45,731 bases of DNA from Clostridiales bacterium (GTDB taxonomy: Bacteria; Bacillota; Clostridia; Oscillospirales; Acutalibacteraceae): assembly GCA_012839345.1 (NCBI GenBank), contig DUNN01000015.1, positions 1 to 45,731 on the forward strand. The letters are read 5' to 3'. Under the pieces are notes generated by a model. That model had not been told where the DNA came from. It saw nothing but the letters and a program-made list of their open reading frames with translations, and ran no database searches. The position numbers and the translations under genes were made by a program. Shown here in pieces: positions 1-8,129 of the stretch; positions within the stretch are counted from its first letter, which is position 1, and every line of letters begins with the position of its first letter.

Positions 1-25
1 AATCAATCGGAAAAACCGACGGAGC

Positions 26-685
26 TTATTTTCGTTTGTCATAATACTTGGCTGCCTTCATGCCGATGCCCTGAAGCACCTGCACAATCAGCACTAGCAA
101 AACAACGGTAACCAGCATAATCGCATACTGATACCGGTAAAAACCGTAATTAATCGCGATTGTTCCAAGGCCGCCGCCGCCGACAAAACCGGCCATGGCA
201 GAATAGCCGAGAATGGTTGTGGTAGCAATGGCACAACCCACAATGAGGGATGGTTTTGCTTCCGGAAGCAGAACCTTTAGAACAATCTGCATACTGGAAG
301 CACCCATGGACTGAGCCGCTTCAATCACCCCAACATCAATTTCTTTCAAGGATGATTCCACAAGCCGTGCGATAAACGGCGCGGCAGATAGAGTCAGTGG
401 AACAATCGTGGCATTGGAGCCAATCGTGGTCCCAACCACCATTCTGGTAAAAGGAAGGATTGCAACCAACAAAATCAGGAACGGAATGGAACGTGTCAGG
501 TTCACAATCACATCCAGCGTTTTATAAACCACTGCGTTCGGGCGGATCCCGTCCTTTGCGCTGGTAACCAGCAGAATTCCGATGGGAAGGCCGATGACAT
601 AACCAAAGAGTGTGGAAAAGAACACCATATACAGGGTTTCACCAACACCCTGAATCAGCATTTTGAGCGTTGCTTCATCCCACAT
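26..685 (-). CDS. metI: D-methionine ABC transporter permease MetI
   Basis: Inner-membrane permease of the MetNIQ methionine importer, 219 aa, the usual length for MetI. About five hydrophobic segments are visible. The cytoplasmic coupling loop that contacts the ATPase is seen around residues 122-145 (EAAQSMGASS). It lies directly after metN on the minus strand and overlaps it by 11 nt, so the two are translationally coupled. The substrate-binding lipoprotein MetQ is not in the window; it would be expected just beyond the left edge, downstream of metI, but this cannot be seen. Methionine specificity rests mainly on the neighbouring ATPase with its C-terminal NIL domain. Confidence in the family is high. 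Confidence 0.93.
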   Translation of the reverse strand: MWDEATLKMLIQGVGETLYMVFFSTLFGYVIGLPIGILLVTSAKDGIRPNAVVYKTLDVIVNLTRSIPFLILLVAILPFTRMVVGTTIGSNATIVPLTLSAAPFIARLVESSLKEIDVGVIEAAQSMGASSMQIVLKVLLPEAKPSLIVGCAIATTTILGYSAMAGFVGGGGLGTIAINYGFYRYQYAIMLVTVVLLVLIVQVLQGIGMKAAKYYDKRK

Positions 686-1688
686 AATCTACCACCTCCT
701 CTGCAGTAAGGCCCCTTGCCCTTATATAGCCAAACATTTTCTTCGCAAGGTCCTCATCTTCCGGCAGTTGAACAACCATTTGTCCAAACGCCTTGCCGTC
801 TATATTTTTGGTATCTGCATACATGATATTCACCGGTGCACGGTATTCCAAAACCAGATTGGCAATGACCGGTTCATAAGAAGAATTTCCGTCAAAAACG
901 ATGCGCATGCATTTTTTGCTAATTTTGCTTTCCACACGGCCGCCGTTCGGGTAAACAAACTTCTGTGCAGCCGCTGTCTGGGGTTTTGAGAAAATATCCT
1001 GCACCAGCCCGGTCTCTGCAATTTTGCTTTCATCGATAATGGCCACACGGTTGCAAATTTCTTCGATTACACTCATTTCATGCGTAATAATGACAATGGT
1101 AATCCCGAGGCGGTGGTTAATGTCTTTCAACAGGGCAAGAATGGAGCGTGTTGTGGAGGGATCCAGCGCGCTGGTTGCCTCGTCGCAGAGCAGCACCTTC
1201 GGGTTGGTTGCCAGTGCACGCGCAATGGCAACCCGCTGCTTCTGCCCGCCAGACAGTTGGGACGGATAGGCTTTCTCACGGTCGGCAAGCCCCACCAACT
1301 CCAGCAGCTCCGCTGCACGCTTTTTGGCGGTATTTTTATCGATCCCGGCAATTTCCATTGGGAAACACACGTTTTTCAGTGCCGTACGCTGCATCAAAAG
1401 GTTAAACTGCTGGAAAATCATGCCCATAGAGCGCCTTGCTTCCCGCAGTTGAGCGTTCGACAACAAGGAAAGATCGCGCCCGTCAAAGAAAACGGTCCCT
1501 TTCGTCGGTCTTTCCAACATGTTCATACATCGTACCAGTGTGCTTTTGCCCGCCCCACTCATACCGATAATTCCAAAAATATCGCCTTTCTCAATGGAAA
1601 GGTTGATGTCGTTTAGGGCATGCACTTCCGTCTGATCAGTTTTATAGGTTTTGCTGAGCGACTTTATTTCAATCAATGCCTGGCCCAA
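675..1688 (-). CDS. metN: Methionine ABC transporter ATP-binding protein MetN
   Basis: ATPase of the methionine importer, 337 aa. Walker A is GMSGAGKST at residues 42-50, the signature LSGGQ at 145-149, Walker B VLLCDE at 165-170 and the switch His at 203. Residues ~265-337 form the NIL/ACT-like domain, which in MetN proteins binds methionine and inhibits transport. The start is a TTG at 1688-1686, preceded by a purine-rich AAGGGGGG Shine-Dalgarno about 6 nt upstream; no in-frame ATG fits as well. It is the first gene of metNI and is driven by the consensus promoter at 1732-1760. The leader is only ~35 nt, too short for a SAM riboswitch. Confidence 0.95.
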   Translation of the reverse strand: MGQALIEIKSLSKTYKTDQTEVHALNDINLSIEKGDIFGIIGMSGAGKSTLVRCMNMLERPTKGTVFFDGRDLSLLSNAQLREARRSMGMIFQQFNLLMQRTALKNVCFPMEIAGIDKNTAKKRAAELLELVGLADREKAYPSQLSGGQKQRVAIARALATNPKVLLCDEATSALDPSTTRSILALLKDINHRLGITIVIITHEMSVIEEICNRVAIIDESKIAETGLVQDIFSKPQTAAAQKFVYPNGGRVESKISKKCMRIVFDGNSSYEPVIANLVLEYRAPVNIMYADTKNIDGKAFGQMVVQLPEDEDLAKKMFGYIRARGLTAEEVVDYVG

Positions 1689-1702
1689 CAGGAACCCCCC
1701 TT

Positions 1703-1723
1703 GTTTAGTTTATTTCACTAAAC
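1703..1723. promoter_or_regulatory. Inverted repeat in the metNI leader
   Basis: GTTTAG at 1703-1708 and CTAAAC at 1718-1723 form a 6-bp inverted repeat just downstream of the -10 box. A second 7-bp inverted repeat, ACTTATA/TATAAGT at 1722-1740, overlaps the -10 box itself. Either could be an operator for a methionine or sulfur regulator. The assignment is inference from position only. Confidence 0.35.
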
Positions 1724-1731
1724 TTATATGA

Positions 1732-1760
1732 ATTATAAGTTTATAGGTTGAATTTGTCAA
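1732..1760 (-). promoter_or_regulatory. Sigma-A promoter of metNI
   Basis: Read on the minus strand, a perfect -35 TTGACA (1755-1760) and a perfect -10 TATAAT (1732-1737) are separated by 17 nt. The predicted start is ~35 nt before the metN TTG codon. This consensus match implies strong basal expression that would need repression to be controlled. Confidence 0.85.
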
Positions 1761-1791
1761 TGTCTTCAAAACAGTTTTCGAAAATATCGCA

Positions 1792-2463
1792 CTATGAACG
1801 GATTTTCGCAATGAAAGCCTTAATCTTTATTCCTTTTTCCAGGAACATTTTTTCATGTTCCGTCATACATAACTCCGCAAACTGTTCCGGATGTTCTTCG
1901 CCGTGAAGATCCGTTGTTTTCCGAAGAATATCGAAGCCGCTTTCCTCCATATAATGAAGCGAATCCGCAAACAGGTTTTCATCATCGGTTTTAAACCAGA
2001 TTTCCCCGTCCTTGGCCAGAAATATTTTGTATTTTTCCAACTGGCGTGGATGGGTCAGGCGGCGCTTCCAATGCTTCGGCTTAGGCCATGGATTGCAGAA
2101 GTTGATATAAATCCGTTCCACAGTATCCTGCTCATTCATCATCGTTAAAATCTGCTCAATGTCATGCGCAGTCAGCACAACGTTGTCCGGTTCTTTTCCA
2201 TACTCGTGGAACGCCTGCTCAATTAAGCGCTTGCCGGGGCCTAAAACCGTATCCTTTAGGTCAATCCCCAAATAATTAATCTCCGGCGTTTTGGGCGCCA
2301 GCTCCGCTAGAAAAACCCCTTTTCCGCACCCAAGCTCCAAATGAAGCGGCTGCCGACGAGGAAAAAATTCATGCCAGCGGCCGGAATAGGCCTCTGGTTT
2401 CCGTACAAAAAACGGGCAGGCGTCCAGTTCGGGCGCAGCCCAGGGCTTGTTTCGCATTCTCAT
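1792..2463 (-). CDS. trmB: tRNA (guanine-N7)-methyltransferase TrmB
   Basis: SAM-dependent enzyme that makes m7G46 in the variable loop of tRNAs. The SAM-binding motif LELGCGKG lies at residues 42-49, and the family motif NPWPKPKHW follows later. The open frame extends upstream to 2553, into the preceding gene, but homologues begin MRMRNKPW. I therefore place the start at ATG 2463, which has AAAGGATG about 9 nt upstream. This gives 223 aa, normal for TrmB. It follows the YbaK-like gene by 59 nt on the same strand and is probably co-transcribed with it. No terminator is visible between its stop and the metN promoter. Confidence 0.94.
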   Translation of the reverse strand: MRMRNKPWAAPELDACPFFVRKPEAYSGRWHEFFPRRQPLHLELGCGKGVFLAELAPKTPEINYLGIDLKDTVLGPGKRLIEQAFHEYGKEPDNVVLTAHDIEQILTMMNEQDTVERIYINFCNPWPKPKHWKRRLTHPRQLEKYKIFLAKDGEIWFKTDDENLFADSLHYMEESGFDILRKTTDLHGEEHPEQFAELCMTEHEKMFLEKGIKIKAFIAKIRS

Positions 2464-2522
2464 AATATAATACATCCTTTGCTTAATCCGTTTTTGTGAA
2501 TCGAAATTTGGGTCGCTGCTCC

Positions 2523-3014
2523 TCACGCTTCCTGCGACTCCCAGTTTTTGCACACATCAACCCACTTTTTGCTTCTGGAAACCTGGAACAGTTCTTCGCA
2601 GGTCAGCCGGACGCAGGAACTGTCACTGCCGCCGGCAGGGTAAACCTCAGAAAATCGCCGCAGCGATACATCGCAGTATACCTCGGCGCTGGAAGGATTG
2701 GCAAACGGACATACCCCGCCGACCGGATAACCGGTAAGCGGCTCTACTTCCTCCAAAGGCAGCAGCTTTGCTTTCATGCCGAATTCCGTCTTAAATTTCG
2801 AGTTGTCGATTTTTGCATCCCCGGCTGCCACTATAATCACACAGCCGTCCCCGCTTTTCAGAGAAATGGATTTTGCAATTCGGGCCGGCTCTACCTGCAG
2901 CACCTGTGCGGCCAGCTCTACGGTTGCGCTGGACTCGTGAAACTCCATTAGGCGGTCTTCCATATGATAGTTTTTTAAATAATCCCTTACAATTTGAACC
3001 TTTTGCCGTGACAT
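2523..3014 (-). CDS. YbaK/ProX-type aminoacyl-tRNA deacylase
   Basis: Small cytosolic protein, 163 aa, of the YbaK/EbsC family, which hydrolyses mischarged tRNAs (for example Cys-tRNA-Pro). The conserved substrate-contacting Lys is K48 in IAKSISLK. The GGVCPF stretch near residue 99 corresponds to the family's GG-x-x-P loop. The ATG at 3014 has an AGGAAGAGG Shine-Dalgarno. It sits upstream of trmB, so both genes of this pair act on tRNA. The exact mischarged substrate cannot be read from sequence; family assignment is firm. Confidence 0.88.
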   Translation of the reverse strand: MSRQKVQIVRDYLKNYHMEDRLMEFHESSATVELAAQVLQVEPARIAKSISLKSGDGCVIIVAAGDAKIDNSKFKTEFGMKAKLLPLEEVEPLTGYPVGGVCPFANPSSAEVYCDVSLRRFSEVYPAGGSDSSCVRLTCEELFQVSRSKKWVDVCKNWESQEA

Positions 3015-3175
3015 GACGATTCCTCTTCCTATTTATTCGCATTTCAGAAAATTTATACAGTTTCCCGTTGATTTAGGTATTATTATAACATAAACGGTCA
3101 GGGAAAAAAACCACCATATCATTCGGTTCAAATTGTGATTATTCCAGAAAACAACCGCCAAAAAGACGGAACAAC

Positions 3176-3203
3176 TGGACAATAATTCAAAACGTGGTAT
3201 AAT
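3176..3203 (+). promoter_or_regulatory. Promoter of the apbE-like gene
   Basis: TGGACA (3176-3181) and a perfect TATAAT (3198-3203) are spaced by 16 nt. They lie about 60 nt before the apbE start codon in the divergent intergenic region shared with the YbaK gene. Confidence 0.6.
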
Positions 3204-3266
3204 TTTAAATCATATTTTTCGAAAGATTAACCGAATTGAAATATTTTTGCTTTACGGGAGGGATTC

Positions 3267-4346
3267 ATGAAGCGTCTGATTCATTCCGCAGCTGCTCTAA
3301 AACCGAAAAAACTGCTTTTCCTATTATCGGTTCTGCTGGTGCTGGTAATAGCCACACTAATTCTCATCTGGACCATGCTGCGTCCAAAAGTGCAAAGCTA
3401 TGAATGCACGAATTTTGCAATGAACACTTATATTCAGCAGACCGTATACGGTGCCAAACGGGAAGAAGCTGCGGCCGCCGCCGCCAAAAGCATTGGCGAG
3501 CTGGAAAATTTGATTTCCTGGAGAATCGGGGATTCGGACGTTGCCAAGCTGAACCAGGAGGCCGGTGTCGACTGGATTTCCATCGATTCAAAAACGCTGA
3601 GTATTCTGGAAACCAGTCTGGACGTGGCGCAAAAATCCAACGGCGCGTTTGATCCAACCATTCTGCCAATCTCTTCCCTCTGGGATTTCGGCGGGGAAAA
3701 CCAACACGTGCCGTCCCAGCAGGAACTTCAGAAATTTCTCCCGTATGTAAATTACAAGAATCTTCGGATTAATACAAAGGATTCCACGGCATCACTGAAA
3801 AATCATTACATGGCGATCGATTTGGATGCCATCAGCAACGGAGCAGCCTGCGACGAAGCCATCGCGGCATATCGTTCATCCGGAGCGGACTACGGAATTA
3901 TTGCGGTAGGCGGAAGCGTCGGCGTTTTCGGTACAAAGCCCGACCGTTCCCCATGGCATGTTGCCGTACGTGACCCCGCCACTGCGGAAAGCAACGCCGC
4001 CGCTATGGGGGAAATTTTACTGGACAGTGGTTTTATCTCCACCTCTAGCACCTATGAAAAACGCTTTACCCAGAACGGCGTCACCTCTCACCACCTTTTA
4101 AACCCCAAAACTGGATACCCGGAAAACAACGGCATTGTCTCCGTAACGGTGGTGTGCAGCAGCGGTACACTGAGCGACGCGCTTTCCTACGCCTGCTTTA
4201 TCCTTGGAAAAGATAAAGGAATGGAGCTTTTGAATCAGTACCATGCGGATGGAATTTATATTGATGCCAATAATCAGGTCTACATCACTGAAAATCTGAA
4301 ATCTAAGTTTAAAATAACGAATAGCAAATACAAATTAATGAGTTGA
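3267..4346 (+). CDS. apbE: ApbE-family FAD:protein FMN transferase
   Basis: Membrane-anchored flavin transferase, 359 aa, that covalently attaches FMN to Thr/Ser of extracytoplasmic flavoproteins such as RnfG/NqrC subunits or FMN-binding reductases. A single N-terminal transmembrane segment (about residues 15-37) replaces the lipobox seen in many homologues. Family motifs are present: NFAMNTYI near residue 52, DLDAISNGAACD in the middle, AVGGSVGVFG, and HHLLNPKTGYP near the C-terminus, where many homologues have HIIDPKTGYP. ATG 3267 has GGGAGG upstream. It stands alone, with divergent ybaK/trmB on one side and a tRNA gene on the other, so the target flavoprotein is not evident here. Confidence 0.92.
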   Translation: MKRLIHSAAALKPKKLLFLLSVLLVLVIATLILIWTMLRPKVQSYECTNFAMNTYIQQTVYGAKREEAAAAAAKSIGELENLISWRIGDSDVAKLNQEAGVDWISIDSKTLSILETSLDVAQKSNGAFDPTILPISSLWDFGGENQHVPSQQELQKFLPYVNYKNLRINTKDSTASLKNHYMAIDLDAISNGAACDEAIAAYRSSGADYGIIAVGGSVGVFGTKPDRSPWHVAVRDPATAESNAAAMGEILLDSGFISTSSTYEKRFTQNGVTSHHLLNPKTGYPENNGIVSVTVVCSSGTLSDALSYACFILGKDKGMELLNQYHADGIYIDANNQVYITENLKSKFKITNSKYKLMS

Positions 4347-4437
4347 TGGTTCACCCGGCACGGCGGAACTCCGATAATTTGAAAATTTTACTTGATTTTT
4401 ATCTCGGTTTATTATATAATAATTTTCGCTGTTCCAC

Positions 4438-4524
4438 GCCGGTGTGATGGAATTGGCAGACGTAGTGGACTCAAAATCCACCGGTAGCGATACCGTGCCG
4501 GTTCGAGTCCGGCCACCGGCACCA
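4438..4524 (+). tRNA. tRNA-Leu (anticodon CAA)
   Basis: Class II tRNA with acceptor stem GCCGGTG pairing CACCGGC and an encoded CCA. The anticodon loop CTCAAAA is closed by GTGGA/TCCAC, giving anticodon CAA (reads UUG). The long variable arm typical of tRNA-Leu and the T-loop GTTCGAGTCC are intact. Confidence 0.96.
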
Positions 4525-4563
4525 AAAGACCCACGAAACTTATTGTTTCGTGGGTCTTTTCTA
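4524..4563 (+). terminator. Rho-independent terminator of tRNA-Leu
   Basis: A perfect 16-bp stem (4524-4539 with 4545-4560, 5-nt loop TTATT) whose 3' arm ends in TTTT starts at the last base of the tRNA. Confidence 0.9.
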
Positions 4564-4564
4564 T

Positions 4565-5106
4565 TATGGCCACCTGTCATGCAGATAATTTGGGGATGGA
4601 GTTATGCGTATTCACTTAACAGGCTATGCTAGTAGACTTAGGCCAGCTGAGCACCGACCATAAGATTAGGCTCTTTCGTACAAACGTGTTGATATTCTGC
4701 CTCCAGAAGGCCCCAGAAGATATTAATAATTCATATACTTTAAAGCCGGTACAGCCGTTGGAACATCTCAACTGCTGTACCGGCTTTTGTATTTACTGCT
4801 TGGTGACACATAATAGCAACTAAATTTCATACAGCTAAAGAAATAATCGTGAAACAACGGTAAATACTAAGAATGGAAACAAAATGAAATTACATTAGGC
4901 CTTGTAGTTCCCCGTCAACAGCTATATCGATTGATACGATTCTTGACCTTATTAAGCAGGACAAATTTGACTACACATAGGGTTTCACTTTCTGTGGGTA
5001 TCCTTGCCTAATAAATCTTTGATAAAAAGGATGTTGATTGCATTAAAGTGATTTGAAAACCCAAAATAAGCACTTATAAATTTTTGTTATGAAAGGAAGA
5101 ATTGAT
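4565..5106. other. Gene-free region, probably decayed
   Basis: No convincing intact gene. The only strong element is the hairpin at 4742-4787. Short stretches such as 4908-4980 read like coding sequence (SIDTILDLIKQDKFDY before a stop) but have no start and no recognisable family. I regard this as degraded DNA between the tRNA gene and the catalase pseudogene. Confidence 0.45.
4742..4790 (+). terminator. Orphan terminator-like hairpin
   Basis: A 14-bp perfect stem (4742-4755 with 4774-4787), an inner 4-bp extension GTTG/CAAC (4757-4760, 4769-4772) and a TTTT tail. No intact gene ends just before it, so it probably terminated a gene that has since been lost. Confidence 0.65.
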
Positions 5107-5818
5107 TTGTTTAAACATGAAAAACAGTTATTAATGGATGTAAAGGTTGAAAGACCGAATCCAAATTATGCCAATATGCTGCAGGAACAGTTAGGAGGTC
5201 CGCAAGGAGAGCTAAAAGCTGCCCTTCAATATATTTCTCAAAGCTACCGTATCAAAGATCAAAAGATAAAAGACCTCTTTCTGGATATTGGAGCAGAGGA
5301 ACTGGGGCACATGGAAATGGTAGCTACCTTAGTAAATCAGTTAAACGGTCATAATCTGGATGCACAGAATACAACCTCAGGCAGCATCGAGGCTTCCGTT
5401 TTGTCTGGTCTTACTCCTATGTTGGCAAATGCCTCCGGGTATCCGTTCAACGGTGTGTATATCAATGAAACGGGTGACCTAGCTGCGGATATTTTCTGAC
5501 ATCGCTGCGGAACAGCGCGCTAAGGTCGTGTATGAGTATTTATATCGCCAAATTACGGATAAGGGTGTCCGGGAAGCGATCGATTTTTTGCTAAACCGAG
5601 AAGAAGCCCACAATACACTGTTCCGAGAAGCCTTTAATCAGTTGGAAGAAACCGGGTCGCTTCAGGATTGGGCTGCTACCATGGACAGCAAAAAGTACTT
5701 TGATCTCTCGTCACCCGGCAAGTTTTATGATGAAAGCAACCTGAACAATGCTAAGCCACCCAAGTTTAATGTTCCAAACCCTTCAGCACCGCAGAAGGGA
5801 CAAGGAATGGTACACTAA
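5107..5818 (+). pseudogene. CotJC-type manganese catalase, frameshifted
   Basis: Di-manganese catalase family protein (spore-coat CotJC type) that would disproportionate H2O2. The start is best placed at TTG 5107 (FKHEKQLL), with GAAAGGAAG ~7 nt upstream; the nearer ATG at 5089 overlaps that ribosome site. Metal-ligand motifs are visible: E..L at IGAEELGHMEMVAT, and the second helix pair includes NREEAH. Translation stops at 5499 right after AADIF. The downstream frame resumes IAAEQRAKVVYEYLYRQ and runs to 5818. Dropping one T from the TTTT run at ~5492-5495 restores a continuous protein of ~236 aa. This is either a recent frameshift mutation or a homopolymer sequencing error. The gene is monocistronic and followed by a terminator. 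Confidence 0.88.
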
Positions 5819-5824
5819 AATAAG

Positions 5825-5855
5825 AGGCTTCGAGTTTTATTGCCCGAAGCCTTTC
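5825..5855 (+). terminator. Terminator after the catalase gene
   Basis: 8-bp stem AGGCTTCG/CGAAGCCT (5825-5832, 5845-5852) followed by TTCT, seven bases past the catalase stop codon. Confidence 0.7.
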
Positions 5856-6069
5856 TAATTTTGAACTACAAGCAAAATCCGAAGATGTTAGGTTCAACTT
5901 TGACTGCGCAATAGCATATAAATGTTATAATAAATACTTGGCATTTTTGGAGCTTGCAGAAAATCAGTATTCTGATTCCGATTTCCCAATTGAACAAGAG
6001 AAGATTGGACGTATTTTTCTGCTCACTCGAGTTCTAACGTATAAAAGAACCTCATTATTTTCATCATAA
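5854..6069 (+). pseudogene. ORF fragment without a start codon
   Basis: A 71-codon open frame overlapping the catalase terminator, with coding-like composition (for example SDSDFPIEQEKIGRIFLL) and a TAA at 6067-6069. There is no ATG or GTG with a ribosome site; the only in-frame alternative is TTG 5938, without a Shine-Dalgarno. I do not recognise the family. It is most likely the 3' end of a gene whose 5' part was deleted when the catalase region was joined to it. Confidence 0.4.
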
Positions 6070-6231
6070 AAAATAAGCCGTTTGAACGGCTTATAATAGT
6101 AAAAACCGGTCGAAAACCTATAGCAGAGGACATGACGGATTACGTTGTGTCCTTGTTTTTTTGATGTATAATATCAGTATGCCTATTGGACCTCAGTGGC
6201 TATTCTTTTTTCGAATGCGCAGGTGGTATAA
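6070..6231. promoter_or_regulatory. Hairpins and -10 box before the MFS gene
   Basis: Two hairpins lie here: ATAAGCCGTT/AACGGCTTAT with a 2-nt loop at 6071-6092, and AGGACA/TGTCCT (6127-6132, 6148-6153) followed by a run of seven T, which has terminator shape. A perfect TATAAT at 6167-6172 lies ~60 nt before the MFS start codon; the -35 (TTGTGT, 6145-6150) is weak and sits inside the second hairpin. Confidence 0.5.
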
Positions 6232-7452
6232 ATGAGCAGAAATATTAAAAAGAAACTCAGTGGTGCAATGGCTTTTATTGTGCTGATGGGCATTGTCAGT
6301 TTGTTCTCGGATATGACCCATGAAGGAGCAAGAAGTATTCTTGGCGAATATCTGAATCTTGCCGGAGCGTCTGCGGCAACAATCGGATTCGTATCCGGCA
6401 TTGGTGAACTCTGCGGGTACTCGCTCCGATTGCTTTCCGGTTTTATTGCAGATAAAACAAAGAAATACTGGAAACTTGTAATAGCCGGTTATGCGCTGCA
6501 GGTTCTGGCTATTCCTGCGCTTGCGCTGATTCCGGAAAACGGATGGGTCGCGGCATGCGGTCTTGTAATTTTAGAACGTATTGGCAAGGCCGTCAAAAAG
6601 CCGGCAAAGAATACCCTCGTTAGTTTTGCTGCAAGCGAAGTCGGAACAGGCAAGGGGTTTGCCTATCAGGAATTTTTGGACCAACTTGGAGCATTCCTGG
6701 GGCCTGTGATCCTTTTTATCATTGCCGCAATCAAAGGAACCGGCAATCTGTTTTCCACTTACCGTATCTGCTTTGCTGTTCTCGGTATACCGGCGCTTAT
6801 TACCATCATACTTGTGGTTTTTTCAAAAGTAAAGTATCCAAATCCGGAAGTGTTTGAAAAGACAATAAAGGAAAAGACAGAATTCAGGTTTAAGAAATCC
6901 TTTGTATTCTATATGATTGCCATCTGCCTTTTTGCCTTCGGCTTTGTCGATTTTACATTGATCACCCTTCATGCGGCAAAAATGCAGGCCTTTCCGGATG
7001 CAACACTGAGTCTACTCTATGCGGCGGCTATGGCTGCGGACGCCTTTGCAGCCCTTTTCTTCGGTTGGCTGTTTGACAGAATCGGTTTGAAATCCCTGAT
7101 AATATCTACCTTTTTCAGTGCTTTCTTTTCCTGCTTTGTATTCACGACCGGAAGTCCTTGGATGATTGGAATCGGCATTATTCTTTGGGGAATCGGTATG
7201 GGTGCGCAGGAAAGTATTATGAAAGCTGCAGTCAGCAAAATCATACCGAAATCTATGCGCAGTACCAGCTTTGGAATCTTCGAAACAGGCTTTGGAATAG
7301 CATGGTTTCTCGGCAGCTGGCTGCTTGGTGCATTGTACGACATTAAACCGGGTTTGCTTGTAGTCGTATCCGTCATTGTTCAAATCCTTGCTGTTGTTTT
7401 TTACGGGCTTTGCATACAGCAGCAAAAAATGCAGAATAATATAAAAATTTAG
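6232..7452 (+). CDS. Major facilitator superfamily transporter
   Basis: Integral membrane carrier of 406 aa with about 12 hydrophobic segments. The loop between helices 2 and 3 carries GFIADKTKKYWK, an MFS motif-A variant, and the symmetric position in the second half reads FGWLFDRIGLKS. The RIGKAVKKPAKN stretch is typical of a conserved but poorly characterised MFS subgroup often annotated only as transporter. Substrate is unknown. It stands alone between the decayed catalase region and the convergent molybdenum-hydroxylase operon, so context gives no substrate clue. The ATG at 6232 follows the purine-rich GCAGGTGG. Confidence 0.85.
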   Translation: MSRNIKKKLSGAMAFIVLMGIVSLFSDMTHEGARSILGEYLNLAGASAATIGFVSGIGELCGYSLRLLSGFIADKTKKYWKLVIAGYALQVLAIPALALIPENGWVAACGLVILERIGKAVKKPAKNTLVSFAASEVGTGKGFAYQEFLDQLGAFLGPVILFIIAAIKGTGNLFSTYRICFAVLGIPALITIILVVFSKVKYPNPEVFEKTIKEKTEFRFKKSFVFYMIAICLFAFGFVDFTLITLHAAKMQAFPDATLSLLYAAAMAADAFAALFFGWLFDRIGLKSLIISTFFSAFFSCFVFTTGSPWMIGIGIILWGIGMGAQESIMKAAVSKIIPKSMRSTSFGIFETGFGIAWFLGSWLLGALYDIKPGLLVVVSVIVQILAVVFYGLCIQQQKMQNNIKI

Positions 7453-7477
7453 GCAGGACAAACCCTTTCCCCTGCCT
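7451..7477. terminator. Possible bidirectional terminator
   Basis: 7-bp stem AGGCAGG/CCTGCCT (7451-7457, 7471-7477) at the MFS stop codon, between convergent genes. The T tract is poor in the plus direction and better (AAATTTTT) in the minus direction. Confidence 0.45.
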
Positions 7478-7535
7478 AATTGCGTTATATAATTTTAGGA
7501 ATTAATTCTTTTTTCCGCGGTTGACTGTCCCCTGT

Positions 7536-8129
7536 TTATAAATTATAATCCTTTATTTTGTGGACTAATTGCCTTTCAATTTCATCATAATCATCGGGAT
7601 AGTCAATATCCATTAAGATTCCCGCATCATTGGTGTCAACTGATTCGTAGCCGCACTCCGTGATATATTCGTAAAGCGTTTTAAAGCTGCCCACTAATAG
7701 CTGTATTTTTGCGCTGTTGCTGATTAAGACGGGATGCCCCGTTTTCCCTTTATAGCGAGGTAAAAGTATATTCACATCAGGGTGGTTTATCATAATTTGA
7801 AAGGTTTCGGGTCGGACAGCAGGATAATCTCCCGGAATGATAAAGAGTTTCCCTCCATTTGTTTGCTCTAAGCCCTTTTGAACGGAAGAGAACATTCCGC
7901 GCTCATATTGTTCGTTATAAATGACTTGCAATTTCGAATATTTTTTGCTTAAATAATTGAGTTTTTCTGCATAAAATCCGGATACAACGGTGATGCGACT
8001 GCAGGTTTCAACCATGCTTTGAATCGTATATTCAATGACCGCTTTTCCCATAATTGGATGGGTCATCTTAAAATCCCCAGCTCTGGAAGAATATCCAGCT
8101 GCCAAAATAATGCCTGCTACATCATCCAT
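7536..8129 (-). CDS. MobA/MocA-like nucleotidyltransferase
   Basis: Cytosolic NTP-transferase fold protein, 197 aa. The N-terminal nucleotide-binding loop is GIILAAGYSSRAGDFKM, the variant LAAG-x-S-x-R-x-G of molybdenum-cofactor cytidylyl- or guanylyltransferases, and the metal-binding region is IIPGDYPAVRPETF. The last gene of the molybdenum-hydroxylase operon, it overlaps the preceding membrane-protein gene by 13 nt. Position suggests that it makes the dinucleotide form of the molybdopterin cofactor (MCD is usual for this enzyme class) for the hydroxylase encoded upstream. Base specificity cannot be proved from sequence. It is shorter than some homologues at the C-terminus but looks complete. 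Confidence 0.82.
   Translation of the reverse strand: MDDVAGIILAAGYSSRAGDFKMTHPIMGKAVIEYTIQSMVETCSRITVVSGFYAEKLNYLSKKYSKLQVIYNEQYERGMFSSVQKGLEQTNGGKLFIIPGDYPAVRPETFQIMINHPDVNILLPRYKGKTGHPVLISNSAKIQLLVGSFKTLYEYITECGYESVDTNDAGILMDIDYPDDYDEIERQLVHKIKDYNL

Noticed and set aside
1761..1791. TTTTCGAAAA and AAAACAGTTTT small palindromes as trmB terminator
   Set aside because: Too AT-rich and short for a stable hairpin with a T tract.
4444..4632. 62-codon ORF on the plus strand
   Set aside because: It is the tRNA-Leu gene and its terminator read as protein.
4626..4823. 65-codon ORF covering the orphan hairpin
   Set aside because: It translates through the hairpin, has no ribosome site and resembles no family.
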